From Planctomycetaceae bacterium (GTDB lineage Bacteria > Planctomycetota > Planctomycetia > Pirellulales > Pirellulaceae), in assembly GCA_007694185.1 (NCBI GenBank), contig RECD01000088.1, positions 1-64,000 of the forward strand: 64,000 nucleotides of DNA, in the 5' to 3' direction. Numbering within the stretch: position 1 is the stretch's first letter; the number at the start of each line of letters is the position of its first letter. Both the position numbers and the translations under genes were made by a program. The notes beneath the pieces were generated by a model. That model was not told the DNA's origin. It worked only from the letters and a program-made list of their open reading frames with translations, and did no database searches. Positions 17,370-26,385 of the stretch are shown here, piece after piece.

Positions 17370-17831
17370 GTGACCAGTCGTCGTCAACTCAAAGCCGCCG
17401 AAGCCATTCGCGAAGTCGTCGCCACCTCGATCCTGACCGACGTTCGCGACCCGCGGGTCCGCGACGTGACGGTGCTGGGTGTGGAGGTCACGGCCGATAT
17501 GCGGGAGGCCAAGGTCTCCGTCAGCGTGATGGGTGATGAGGATCAGCAGGATCTGACGTTGCGCGGCCTGCAAAACTCGGCCGGGTTTTTGCAAGCGAAA
17601 ATCGCCCAACGGATCGAAACGCGGTACATCCCCAAACTTCGTTTCGTTCTCGACAAGGGGATCCAAAACGTCGTCGCTGTCGGAGAGATCCTCAACCGAA
17701 TCCGTCGAGAACAGTCCGGAGCGAATCCGGCCGCTACCGATTTGGATGAGGGCGAGGAGGACGTTCCTCATGGCAACCGACCGGCCGACGCGGATGCGGC
17801 ATCCGACCAAACCTTTCCAACCGACCCATAG
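17370..17831 (+). CDS. rbfA: 30S ribosome-binding factor A
   Basis: RbfA assists late 30S maturation by binding near helix 1 of 16S rRNA. The 153-residue product has the single KH-like domain in residues 1-115, with the typical N-terminus RRQLKAAEAIREVV, the conserved ILTDVRDPRVRDVTVLGVEVT and the C-terminal RYIPKLRFVLDKGIQN. A Glu/Asp/Ala-rich tail of about 35 residues follows. Translation probably starts at the GTG at 17370. It stands in the usual nusA-infB-rbfA order; truB, often next, is replaced by an HhH-GPD-like gene. Confidence 0.93.
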   Translation: MTSRRQLKAAEAIREVVATSILTDVRDPRVRDVTVLGVEVTADMREAKVSVSVMGDEDQQDLTLRGLQNSAGFLQAKIAQRIETRYIPKLRFVLDKGIQNVVAVGEILNRIRREQSGANPAATDLDEGEEDVPHGNRPADADAASDQTFPTDP

Positions 17832-17933
17832 CGTCCACCCGGTCACAGTGACCCCCGCGTCGAAACTGACCGAAGACTCTCCCGTCTCGGCCCCGATCTC
17901 GAAGCCCCTTCTACGCAGCCCTTTGTTCCCGCG

Positions 17934-19262
17934 ATGACCGCAAAAAACCGAGCCGGATTGATCGGCAAGCTCCATACACTCCTTAAAAAGCACTACAAAT
18001 CGGCTCCGCCCAGCCCGGGTCGTCCGTTGTTGGAACACGTGCTCTATGGCGCGTTGCTCGAGGAATCCCCGGCCGATTTGGCTGACGAGGGTTATGCGAA
18101 GTGCGAGCAGGAGTTTTTCGATTGGAACGAGGTTCGCGTCACCTCCGTGACGGAACTGGCGGAAGTTTTGGCACACCTCCCGGCGTCAACTTCGACCGCG
18201 ATCCGTTTGAAGCGTTGCCTGCAGGGCGTCTTTGAAACCTTCTACACCTTTGACATCGATCACCTGAAGAAGGAGAACCTCGGTAAGGCGGTTGCCAAGT
18301 TCGAATCGATGGCCGGCGTGACCCCCTTCGTACTCAATCACGTTGTGCAGCACGGGTTGGGAGGCCATGCCATTCCCGTCAACTCGGCCGCGATGAAGAT
18401 CATGCTGCACGTGGGGATCGTCACACCTCAAGAAGCCCGCACCGGCAAGGTGCCTGGCCTGGAAAGGGCGATCCCCAAGAACAGGGCGATCGAGTTTTCC
18501 TCAACCCTGCACCAAGCCGCGATCCAATTCGCGTTCGATCCCTTGGATCAACAGATCCATGATTTGGTGCGAGCCATCAACCCCGACGCGGTGTTGCCGA
18601 CCGCCGCATCGGAAGCCTCGCGAAAGTCCGCCCGCCGAAGCGGTGCGAAACGTAGAACGGGTGCCTCCGCTTCGAGTTCACGGTCCACCCCGGCAACGCC
18701 TGCCACAGGAACTCCGCCCGCGCGGGATACCAAGAAATCGTCCAACGCGGGCAGTGACACGACGGACAAGAAAGCGACGACGGCATCGGGAAAAGCTACG
18801 AAGGCGAAATCTTCGCAGGCCGCCCCCTCGCCAGCCTCGAAGGACGTTTCGGTGAAAGCGCCCGCCAAAGGCAAATCGTCGGAAGGGCCGACCGCGGCGC
18901 GAACGACCGCAGCGAAAAAGGGCAGCCAGACGAAAGCGGTAGCCGGCAGCCCTTCGGACAAAGCGAACCCCGACACCGAAAAATCACCTCGAGCCAGCGG
19001 CTCGCCTGGAAAACCTTCCAAGACGAGCCCCAAGGCGTCCGCCGACTCGGTGAAACCGAAGCCATCGACCAGTTCCCCGGTCGCCAAAGCGAAGGCGACG
19101 GTACCCGCCAAATCGGGCACGCCCCCCAACCCGACCGCACCGAAATCAAAAAAATCGGTGAATGATAAGGAACCGGCTGCTAAAAAGGGCAAATCGAAGG
19201 GAGCGGACACAGCGACCGCGGAAGCCGGAAATCAAAAGCTAACGAAGCGAAAGCCCCGCTAA
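17934..19262 (+). CDS. Endonuclease III-like HhH-GPD protein without catalytic residues, long basic tail
   Basis: Residues 1-215 resemble the helical HhH-GPD fold of endonuclease III, including a glycine-containing HhH-like turn (MAGVTPFVLNHVVQHGLGG, 126-144) and IPVNSAAMKIMLHVGIV at 147-163, which lines up with the VDTH..R.. segment of Nth. The Nth catalytic Asp corresponds to Asn150, the catalytic Lys of the hairpin is absent, and no C-terminal iron-sulfur Cys cluster is seen. Residues 225-442 are almost wholly Lys, Ala, Ser, Pro and Thr, like a histone H1-type tail. Nucleic-acid binding is likely and glycosylase activity is not. It lies between rbfA and yebC and may be co-transcribed. Function is inferred from fold impression only. 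Confidence 0.6.
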   Translation: MTAKNRAGLIGKLHTLLKKHYKSAPPSPGRPLLEHVLYGALLEESPADLADEGYAKCEQEFFDWNEVRVTSVTELAEVLAHLPASTSTAIRLKRCLQGVFETFYTFDIDHLKKENLGKAVAKFESMAGVTPFVLNHVVQHGLGGHAIPVNSAAMKIMLHVGIVTPQEARTGKVPGLERAIPKNRAIEFSSTLHQAAIQFAFDPLDQQIHDLVRAINPDAVLPTAASEASRKSARRSGAKRRTGASASSSRSTPATPATGTPPARDTKKSSNAGSDTTDKKATTASGKATKAKSSQAAPSPASKDVSVKAPAKGKSSEGPTAARTTAAKKGSQTKAVAGSPSDKANPDTEKSPRASGSPGKPSKTSPKASADSVKPKPSTSSPVAKAKATVPAKSGTPPNPTAPKSKKSVNDKEPAAKKGKSKGADTATAEAGNQKLTKRKPR

Positions 19263-19302
19263 CCTCCCCTTTCCCCCTTCATCCACCCTTCGACGCGTTT
19301 CC

Positions 19303-20052
19303 ATGGCAGGCCATTCACACTGGGCGGGCATCAAGCACAAGAAAGCCCTGATCGATAGCAAACGCGGCAAACTTTGGAGCCGGCTCAGCAAGGCAATCAT
19401 CATCGCAGCGAAGCTGGGTGGTGGTGATCCGGATATCAACATCCGACTCCGCAAAGCGATCGACGACGCCAAAGCGGTCAGCATGCCCAAGGACAACATC
19501 GAGCGGGCGATCAAGCGGGGCACCGGCGAACTCGACGGTGGCGATGTCGAGGAAATCCTCTACGAAGGCTACGGGCCCGGGGGCGTCGCCATCCTGTGCG
19601 ACATCATGACAGACAACCGCAACCGGACCGCTCCGGAAATTCGTGGCCTATTCTCCAAGTATCAAGGCAATCTCGGTTCGACCGGTTGCGTGGCTTACCT
19701 GTTCGACCGCAAGGGGCTGTTCATCTTGGCAGACGGGTCGGATGAAGAGCGGGCCATGGAAGTCGCCATGGAATGGGGTGGCGACAACGTCGAGACCAAT
19801 GATCAAGGTAAACTGCAGATTACCTGCCCGCCCGAAGCGTTCGCCGCACTCGCCGAAGGGCTCGAACAGGCAGGCTTGACGACTGAGTTCAGCGAGGTGA
19901 CCCGGATCGCACAAACCGAGGTCGAACTCGAACCCGACTCAGCTCGCGCGGCATTGAAGTTACTAGAAATGCTGGACGACCATGACGACGTCCAGAGCGT
20001 GAATACCAATTTGAAATTGAGCCCAGAGCTGATGGCCGAACTGAGCGACTAG
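19303..20052 (+). CDS. yebC: YebC/PmpR/TACO1 family protein
   Basis: The 249-residue product has the hallmark N-terminus MAGHSHWAGIKHKKALIDSK, followed by KDNIERAIKRGTG and YEGYGPGGVAILCDIMTDNRNRT, which are conserved through the family. YebC-like proteins are described as transcriptional regulators (PmpR) and, more recently, as translation factors that help ribosomes through proline-rich stretches. Next to infB and rbfA, the translation role looks apt. It follows the HhH-GPD-like gene after 40 bases. Confidence 0.93.
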   Translation: MAGHSHWAGIKHKKALIDSKRGKLWSRLSKAIIIAAKLGGGDPDINIRLRKAIDDAKAVSMPKDNIERAIKRGTGELDGGDVEEILYEGYGPGGVAILCDIMTDNRNRTAPEIRGLFSKYQGNLGSTGCVAYLFDRKGLFILADGSDEERAMEVAMEWGGDNVETNDQGKLQITCPPEAFAALAEGLEQAGLTTEFSEVTRIAQTEVELEPDSARAALKLLEMLDDHDDVQSVNTNLKLSPELMAELSD

Positions 20053-20077
20053 GCCATGGCCGCACCGGAGCTGAGCG

Positions 20078-21133
20078 ATGTCCCGTCACGAACCGCGTAA
20101 CATTCCGTTTGCACAAACCGTTCCTGTCGACCGCCGGGAAGCGATCCGTTGTGGCCTGGCCGCTTTGGGTGCCGCCACCGCGACCGGAGCCGCGATCACG
20201 GCCGCGGCGAAGGAATCCCTAGCCGCCGCCCCGCGAGCGGCCGACGATCGTCGCGGCTCGCCCCAGCGTTTCGACATGAAAAAGTCGATCAACCAATGGG
20301 CGTTCCCCTATCCGGACCGGATGTCGCTGCGGGAATGCTTGCAATTGGCGAAGGATGCCGGCTTCGAAGGGATCGAATTGAATTACGATCTCGACAACGA
20401 CCTGTCGCCCAAGTCGACCGCCAAAGAATTGGCCGGTATCCGGCACCTGGCCGACTCGATCGGCATCGAAATCAGCGGGCTTTGCTCCTTTTTGTTTTGG
20501 CCCTACCCGTTGACCAGCAACGAGGTCGAGAAGCGAAATCGGGGGCTCGAATTGGCCGGTCTGATCGGACAGGCTGCCCATCACATGGGAGTCGAAGACG
20601 TCTTGCTGGTTCCGGGTGCCGTGCATATCCCATGGCGAGATGACCACGAACCGGTCCCCAACGACGTCTGCGACCGCCGGGCCCGCGAAGCGGTCGGAAA
20701 ATTGGCCGTCGCCGCCGAGCGTCTCAAGATCTCGCTGAACATCGAAAACATTTTCTTCAACGGGTACCTGATGTCCCCGATGGAGATGAATGACTTTGTC
20801 GACAGTTTCGGCAGCCCCCATGTGAACGTCCATTTCGACTCGGGCAACATCGCGATGTTCCAGCATCCCGAGCACTGGGTGCCGATCCTGGGTCAGCGGA
20901 CCAAAAATGTCCACTTCAAGGAGTTCACCAAGAAAGGAACCGACTACTCTCTGGAAACCTTCCGTCCGCTCTTGGATGGGACGACCAACTGGCCGGCGCT
21001 GATGCAGGCCTTGGATTCGGTAGGTTACCGCGGATTCGTGACCTTCGAATACTTTCACCCCTACCCGCACTACCCCGAAGCCCTGATCTATCAAACCTCC
21101 GATTCGCTCGATCGAATTTTGGGCAGGACCTGA
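20078..21133 (+). CDS. Exported xylose isomerase-like TIM-barrel protein
   Basis: After a twin-arginine-like leader (VDRREAIRCGLAALGAA near residues 16-33, Ala-rich core) the 351-residue product has the AP endonuclease family 2/sugar isomerase barrel: SINQWAFP at about 69-76, GFEGIELNYD, NIENIFFN with the first metal Glu, HFDSGN, VHFKEF and FVTFEYFHPYP with the last metal Glu. Planctomycetes have many such proteins, called hydroxypyruvate isomerase-like or sugar phosphate isomerase/epimerase; the substrate is unknown. GGAG lies seven bases before the ATG. It ends 80 bases from the convergent DUF1501 gene. Confidence 0.8.
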   Translation: MSRHEPRNIPFAQTVPVDRREAIRCGLAALGAATATGAAITAAAKESLAAAPRAADDRRGSPQRFDMKKSINQWAFPYPDRMSLRECLQLAKDAGFEGIELNYDLDNDLSPKSTAKELAGIRHLADSIGIEISGLCSFLFWPYPLTSNEVEKRNRGLELAGLIGQAAHHMGVEDVLLVPGAVHIPWRDDHEPVPNDVCDRRAREAVGKLAVAAERLKISLNIENIFFNGYLMSPMEMNDFVDSFGSPHVNVHFDSGNIAMFQHPEHWVPILGQRTKNVHFKEFTKKGTDYSLETFRPLLDGTTNWPALMQALDSVGYRGFVTFEYFHPYPHYPEALIYQTSDSLDRILGRT

Positions 21134-21213
21134 TCCGCGGGCGACAGGGCCCCGTCAGGTCACGTCACCATCCGAGGGAATGACGGGGGCGCCCAGCGCA
21201 TTCGCGAAACGGC

Positions 21214-22698
21214 TCAACCGATCACATCACGGATCGGTTCGACGGGCTCGACGCCGACCAATTTCTGGTCCAAACCGCCGTGGAAATAAGCTAACCGATT
21301 GGGGTCCAAACCCATCTGGTGCAGGATCGTGGCGTGAAGGTGCTTGACGTGCAACGGGTTTTCGACCGCGGCAGCACCCAATTCGTCGGTCGATCCGTAA
21401 CTGACGCCTCCGCGAATCCCCCCTCCGGCCATCCACATCGTGAAACCATAGGAGTTGTGGTCACGTCCGCTGCCGGTCGCGTATTCCGCCGTCGGTTGTC
21501 GCCCGAACTCGCCTCCCCAAACGACGAGGGTCTCCTCCAGCAAGCCGGTGCGCTTCAAATCAGCCAGCAGGGCAGCAATCGGCTGATCCGTGTTTCCGGC
21601 GTGGTGATTGTGGTTCTTTTCCAGATCACCGTGGGCGTCCCAGTTGTCGTCATTGTGGGCACCGCCACTGTAGAGTTGCACAAACCGCACACCTCGCTCG
21701 ACCAATCGCCGGGCCAACAAGCACCGCTTTCCGAAATCTTGGGTGCGGGGCTGGTCGACGCCATACATCTGGAGCGTCGCGGCATCTTCTCCGGAAAGAT
21801 CGACGGCTTCGGGGGCGCTGGCTTGCATCTTGTAAGCCAGTTCATAGCTGGCGATCCGTGACAACAGGTCCTCCTGGCCCGGTCGGCTGCCGAGGTGATC
21901 CTGGTTGACACGCTGGATGGAATCGATCAGCCGACGCTGAACCCCGGCGGGCATGTCGGCAGGCGGAGACAGATCCAAAATGGGGGCCCCCTCGGTACGG
22001 AAGACCGTCCCTTGGTAGGTCGCCGGCATGTAGCCGCTGCTCCAATTCTTCGCCCCGCTGATCGGGCCGCCGGTCGGATCGAGCATCACGACAAAACCGG
22101 GAAGGTTTTCGTTGACGGACCCCAATCCGTAAGTCAGCCAAGACCCCAGCGCCGGGCTTCCCGACAGGATCTTGCCGCTGTTCATCATCAGCATCGCCGA
22201 ACCATGGATCGGCGAATCCGCCGTCAACGAATGGACGAAAGCGATGTCGTCGACATGCCGAGCGACGTTCGGAAACAGGGAGCTTACCCACTTGCCACAT
22301 TCGCCGTGCTGCGTGAATTTCCAGCGGGGCTCGACGATTCGGCCTCCGGAGCGGTGGCCGCCACGTCCGAACGTCTTGACATCGACCGTTTTACCGTCCA
22401 TCCCGACCATCTTCGGCTTGTAGTCGAAGGTGTCGATGTGACTCGGGCCGCCGTACATGAATAGGAAAATGACCGATTTCGCCTTGGGGGCGAACTGGGG
22501 CAACTTCGCCGCCAGAGGATTGCGGAGCGAAACTTCAGCCGCTTCCACCGAACCGTCAAAAAACCCATCCCCGGCCAACAAGGAACTGAGTGCGACGGCC
22601 CCGAAACCGCCGCCGCTTTGCCACAGGAATTCACGTCGGGTACGCCGACAAAATGCGGCTCCCCCTGACTTCGAGCGATCGGCGAAGTTAACTGTCAT
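21214..22698 (-). CDS. DUF1501 protein with TAT signal
   Basis: The 494-residue product starts MTVNF and has a twin-arginine signal RRTRREFLWQSGGG at about residues 18-31, so export in folded form is expected. The DUF1501 domain fills the rest, with FLFMYGGPSHIDTFDYKP and WGGEFGRQPTAEY, motifs reminiscent of the alkaline phosphatase/sulfatase fold. DUF1501 genes are typically paired in planctomycetes with DUF1549/DUF1553 cytochrome genes, as here (65-base gap, same strand). The function of the pair is not established. The start at 22698 puts the signal at the N-terminus; an earlier in-frame start at 22809 would bury it. Confidence 0.88.
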   Translation of the reverse strand: MTVNFADRSKSGGAAFCRRTRREFLWQSGGGFGAVALSSLLAGDGFFDGSVEAAEVSLRNPLAAKLPQFAPKAKSVIFLFMYGGPSHIDTFDYKPKMVGMDGKTVDVKTFGRGGHRSGGRIVEPRWKFTQHGECGKWVSSLFPNVARHVDDIAFVHSLTADSPIHGSAMLMMNSGKILSGSPALGSWLTYGLGSVNENLPGFVVMLDPTGGPISGAKNWSSGYMPATYQGTVFRTEGAPILDLSPPADMPAGVQRRLIDSIQRVNQDHLGSRPGQEDLLSRIASYELAYKMQASAPEAVDLSGEDAATLQMYGVDQPRTQDFGKRCLLARRLVERGVRFVQLYSGGAHNDDNWDAHGDLEKNHNHHAGNTDQPIAALLADLKRTGLLEETLVVWGGEFGRQPTAEYATGSGRDHNSYGFTMWMAGGGIRGGVSYGSTDELGAAAVENPLHVKHLHATILHQMGLDPNRLAYFHGGLDQKLVGVEPVEPIRDVIG

Positions 22699-22763
22699 GT
22701 TTCTATGTCTCGGTTGAAGCTCCGCGTCGAGGCGTTGACCAAGGTCGTCCTCGCTATCGCGGC

Positions 22764-25394
22764 TCAGTCCAAAAATACGAACTCGTTCCAGTTGAATACC
22801 GTCAGGCAAAACAGGTCGACCGCGTCGCGGCGGGACAAGCCGTAGCGATCCTGCAAATCGGCCAACAGGGCGGAACCCTCGTCGATTTCGACCGCGGTCG
22901 GTGGCCTGGCCAAGACCGTGCGAACGACCAAGCCAACGAGATCGGCATCGTCCTGCTCGGCCCCACCAATCCGTTCGGTCAACCGCCGTGCCTGCTCGTG
23001 GATGAACTCACCGTTGAGCAGCGCCAACGCTTGGCCGGGCTGGAGGGTCATGAACCGGGCTTCGCAACTCCGATCCGGCTCGGGCAGGTCGAAGGCCGAC
23101 AACATCGGCACCAACAAAGAACGTTTCACATGAATATAAACGCTCCGTCGATGCTCATCCTCCGGGCTAGACCGACCCCACCCCGACCCGGGTTGAGATT
23201 GTCCCGCCAACACCTCACGCGACAGCCGCGGAAAGACGCTGGGGCCATGTACCTGCCGGTTCAGCGAACCGCTGGCTACCAAGACAGAGTCCCGGACTTC
23301 CTCGGCGCTCAATCGACGGGGATCGAACCGCCAAAAGCGATCGTTGGCAGGGTCAACCTGAAACGCCTCGGCTCGAGAATCGGAGGCCATACGATACGCC
23401 TGGCTGGTCATGATCAGCTTATGGAAAGGCTTCAATCGGCCACCGGACTCGATCAACCGACTCGCGAGGTAGTCGAGCAATTCGGGGTGAGTAGGGGGAG
23501 TGCCGAGTTGCCCGAAGTTATTCGAACTGCGGACGATGCCACGTCCGAAATGAAACTGCCAAACCCGGTTGGCGATCACCCGCCAGGACAGCCGGTTGGC
23601 CGGGTCGACGATCCAATCGGCGAGCACCCTACGGCGTCCGGCCGAGCGAGCCCCCTCCGCCGCCGGCGGGATCGCCGGGGCCGATTCCCCGAACAACTTC
23701 GGGAAAGCCGCAGAGACTTCATCCGTGGGAGAATGGGGATTGCCACGAAACAGCAGGTGAGTCGGCTTAGGGTTCGGTTCGGTCTTCGCCAATCCGAGCA
23801 TCACCTCGCGAGGGGGCAACGACTTGAACTCGGCCCGAAGCTCTTCCAACCGCCCCCGCAACGCGGTATAGGACTGCCACTGCTCCGGCTCGAGGTGCTG
23901 CTGAAGTTTGTCCCGCAGCACCCGCTCTCGGGCTCGCGCGTCGCCTTCCGTCGCTCGCTGGTCGGGAGCGGACATTTTGACGATTCCCGCCTGCTCGATC
24001 TCCCTCAGCTCCCCCTCCAGGCGGCGACGGCGGGTTTCGTTGTCCGCATAACGTTCGCGGAGTTCGTCCGAAGACACGTCAACCTGATTGTTTCCCGTCT
24101 GATCGCCACGGGTTCCGTAGGGGGTGACGTCCGCCAAGAACGCCAACATCCCGTAGTAATCCGTTTGTGGAATCGGATCGATCTTGTGGTCGTGGCAGCG
24201 GGCACAATCGATCGTCAGTCCCAAAAAGACTTGTCCGACCGTGCTGATAATATCATCCAACTCGTCGAACCGAGCCTGCAGCGGATCGGCTGGCTCATCG
24301 TCCCAGATGCCGAGTCGGTAAAAACCGGTAGCCGAGAGGGTTTCGGGGGTGACGACGTCCAACTCGTCCCCCGCCAACTGCTCACGAACGAAATCCGCGT
24401 AGGGCTTATCTTGGTTGAACGACCGGATGACGTAATCGCGATACTTCCAAGCATTCGGTTTCGCCCCATCCCGTTCGAACGAGTTGGTCTCGGCGAACCG
24501 GACGAGATCGAGCCAATGCCGCCCCCAACGTTCGCCGTAGTGGGGGGAGTCCAGCAACGTGTCGAGCAGTTTCTCGTAAGCTCCCGGATCGGGATCGGCC
24601 ACGAAGGCTTCGACCTGCTCCGCGGTCGGCGGCAACCCCGTCAGGTCGTAATGCGCACGCCGCATCAGCGTGCGGCGATCCGCTGGAGGATTGGGGCTCA
24701 ACCCCGCCTTGGCCAACGAATGCAGGACGAATCCGTCGATCGGGTTCAGCTCTCCTGCAACCCCCTCCACCAGCGGTGGTTCAACCTGGACCGGTGGTTC
24801 GAACGCCCAATGCTCGGACCAGTCCGCTCCCTCATCGATCCACCGGCGAATCGCCTCAATCTCGGCATCACTCAGCCGATCGCCTTCGGGAGGCATCTGC
24901 TCACCCTCATCCGGACTGATGATCCGGGCTACCAGAACGCTCGCAGCGGCATCCCCGGGGACGATCGACGGCTCACCCGAATCCGCAACCGCCAATGCCG
25001 CATCTCGGTCCGTCAACCGCAAACCGGACTCGGCATGATCCGGTCCGTGACAGGCGAAGCAGCGGCGTGCCAGGATCGGCTGAATCTGACTCGCGAAGTC
25101 GATCTTGGGTGGCGACGGCGGAGTCGCCGAGCGGGCCGCGTCGACCACGGTTGCCCGAGGCGTCCCTTCGTCCGCGACCGGCGTCTCTGCCACGACCGGC
25201 CCGCCCCACCCGATCGACAAACCCAATCCCAGTAAACCACAGCCGAACGCAAGCCGTACCCCAGCAACGGCCAGTCGGAGCAGCCTGTTTCCGCCGTGCC
25301 CGCAGGTCCGATGCGACCGAACCCGATGGAGACGGTTGGCCAGCGGCTTGGCAGCAGGCCGAAATCGGCCAAAAATTCCAGGGCGTTGAATCAT
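22764..25394 (-). CDS. Planctomycete cytochrome C domain protein (PSCyt1, DUF1549, DUF1553)
   Basis: The 876-residue product has a signal anchor at about residues 40-65, then a PSCyt1-type cytochrome domain with a single CXXCH heme site in CFACHGPDHAESGLRL (about 110-125), a DUF1549 region (LRTDREHAL... through HDHKIDPIPQTDYYGM, with a CARCHDHK motif that may be a second CXXCH), and DUF1553 to the end (RRVLADWIVDPANRLSWRVI). It is probably periplasmic and electron-carrying, working with the downstream DUF1501 protein. The N-terminus before the signal is unusually long at about 38 residues. Confidence 0.9.
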   Translation of the reverse strand: MIQRPGIFGRFRPAAKPLANRLHRVRSHRTCGHGGNRLLRLAVAGVRLAFGCGLLGLGLSIGWGGPVVAETPVADEGTPRATVVDAARSATPPSPPKIDFASQIQPILARRCFACHGPDHAESGLRLTDRDAALAVADSGEPSIVPGDAAASVLVARIISPDEGEQMPPEGDRLSDAEIEAIRRWIDEGADWSEHWAFEPPVQVEPPLVEGVAGELNPIDGFVLHSLAKAGLSPNPPADRRTLMRRAHYDLTGLPPTAEQVEAFVADPDPGAYEKLLDTLLDSPHYGERWGRHWLDLVRFAETNSFERDGAKPNAWKYRDYVIRSFNQDKPYADFVREQLAGDELDVVTPETLSATGFYRLGIWDDEPADPLQARFDELDDIISTVGQVFLGLTIDCARCHDHKIDPIPQTDYYGMLAFLADVTPYGTRGDQTGNNQVDVSSDELRERYADNETRRRRLEGELREIEQAGIVKMSAPDQRATEGDARARERVLRDKLQQHLEPEQWQSYTALRGRLEELRAEFKSLPPREVMLGLAKTEPNPKPTHLLFRGNPHSPTDEVSAAFPKLFGESAPAIPPAAEGARSAGRRRVLADWIVDPANRLSWRVIANRVWQFHFGRGIVRSSNNFGQLGTPPTHPELLDYLASRLIESGGRLKPFHKLIMTSQAYRMASDSRAEAFQVDPANDRFWRFDPRRLSAEEVRDSVLVASGSLNRQVHGPSVFPRLSREVLAGQSQPGSGWGRSSPEDEHRRSVYIHVKRSLLVPMLSAFDLPEPDRSCEARFMTLQPGQALALLNGEFIHEQARRLTERIGGAEQDDADLVGLVVRTVLARPPTAVEIDEGSALLADLQDRYGLSRRDAVDLFCLTVFNWNEFVFLD

Positions 25395-25725
25395 GTCGGT
25401 TGGCTGAGGGCCGGAACGGATGTCATTTCACAGGTGGAAACGACTGTGGGGGTTTCAGGTTTCCCTTCCATTGTTACCGACCTCCCGCCGATTGCCAATC
25501 ATCTACGGTCTGCCGCGTGCCACCGGATGCCGATCGGGGAGGTTTAGGCTGTCCGGACGTACCAACAGCTGGCGTCGCCCAAAAACACTTTTTTTGGCTG
25601 GACCCTCGGCCAGGGCCGCGTATGATTGCCGCGGGAAAGGAACGACGAGCCAGCCCAGCGGATGACAAAGTAGACTTGCAGCGATCGACTTTCACCCTGA
25701 CCCCAGCAGAGGCCCTGCCGAGCCG
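25395..25725. other. 331-bp divergent intergenic region
   Basis: This gap lies between the DUF1553 gene (minus) and a small membrane-protein gene (plus). The only structure I see is a seven-pair A/T-rich inverted repeat, CCAAAAA at 25579-25585 against TTTTTGG at 25591-25597. No RNA gene or credible ORF is apparent. Confidence 0.35.
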
Positions 25726-26022
25726 ATGGATGCGAATGGAGCGGATTTTTCGTCCATGCAGACCGTGCAGGCTGTGGTTCTCGTGCTGGTTCTGTGTGTC
25801 CTGATCGCCGCCACATTTTATGTGATGGCAAGGTATCGCGACTACGCCGCCAAAGACTGGCGCGACCCCGAATCAGGGGTCGCAAATTTCGCCGATTTGC
25901 TCGCGCAGGGTTACATCACGGAAGAGGAATACCGAAAGATAGTTTCGACGTCTCATGGCGATAGCATCGCGGATCGTCCGGACCACTCGGCGAGTGGCCC
26001 CCGGACGGAACGTTCCTCCTAA
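25726..26022 (+). CDS. Small single-span membrane protein, SHOCT-like tail
   Basis: The 98-residue product has one membrane segment (about residues 13-34, VQAVVLVLVLCVLIAATFYV) and a cytoplasmic tail with FADLLAQGYITEEEYRKI, close to the SHOCT pattern in which a short helix pair begins with a leucine-rich LLxxGxITxEEY. The last 25 residues are polar. Translation may instead begin at the ATG at 25756, ten residues in. It precedes clpX by 363 bases in the same direction; no functional link is shown. Confidence 0.6.
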   Translation: MDANGADFSSMQTVQAVVLVLVLCVLIAATFYVMARYRDYAAKDWRDPESGVANFADLLAQGYITEEEYRKIVSTSHGDSIADRPDHSASGPRTERSS

Positions 26023-26385
26023 AGATGCGAGTCATGTGGATCGTCCCCAATGCTGCCGAGAGTTCCTTCCCGCCGATCCCGAAGACGATCTCTTCAGGAC
26101 CGGTTCAGGCGAGTGACGGTGCGGGCGAAAGTCCGGCCGGATTACGCCGTTGAGCGTTCGGAAAGCGTTACAATCGTTGAAGTTTCACACCACGTCGAGC
26201 TCGAGCTTCGAGGACACGGAAGCCCCCCCGGATCAATCCGGGAAGTGATCGAGTTGTGGACATCCCAGTCCGTTACCTCCCGACAGGCGAAGAATGACGA
26301 TCAACCACTCGAGCAGCGGCTCAAGGTGTGTGGCATCGTCGGCATTCGTTCTGGCGTGAGGTGAATAAGCAGCAAGGAGCCGTGC
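26023..26385. other. 363-bp region upstream of clpX
   Basis: The region precedes clpX. CCCGGATCAATCCGGG at 26227-26242 is a 16-base palindrome with a two-base centre and could be an operator. TACAAT at 26169-26174 resembles a -10 hexamer, but the nearest -35-like TTGAGC is only 13 bases away. GGAG occurs shortly before the clpX ATG (AGGAGCC near 26375). No clpP is present here; a frame of 104 codons across it lacks coding character and is not called. Confidence 0.4.

Noticed and set aside
22998-25235. A 745-codon open frame on the plus strand, opposite the DUF1553 gene
   Set aside because: It is fully antisense to a gene with clear family motifs. Its translation is Arg/Gln-rich without domains, as expected for the opposite strand of GC-rich coding DNA.
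26150-26174. TTGAGC and TACAAT as a clpX promoter
   Set aside because: The spacer is only 13 bases, too short for a sigma70 promoter; only the -10-like element is noted.
26050-26364. A 104-codon frame between the small membrane protein and clpX
   Set aside because: No family, no ribosome binding site, and codon choice unlike neighbours; treated as clpX leader.
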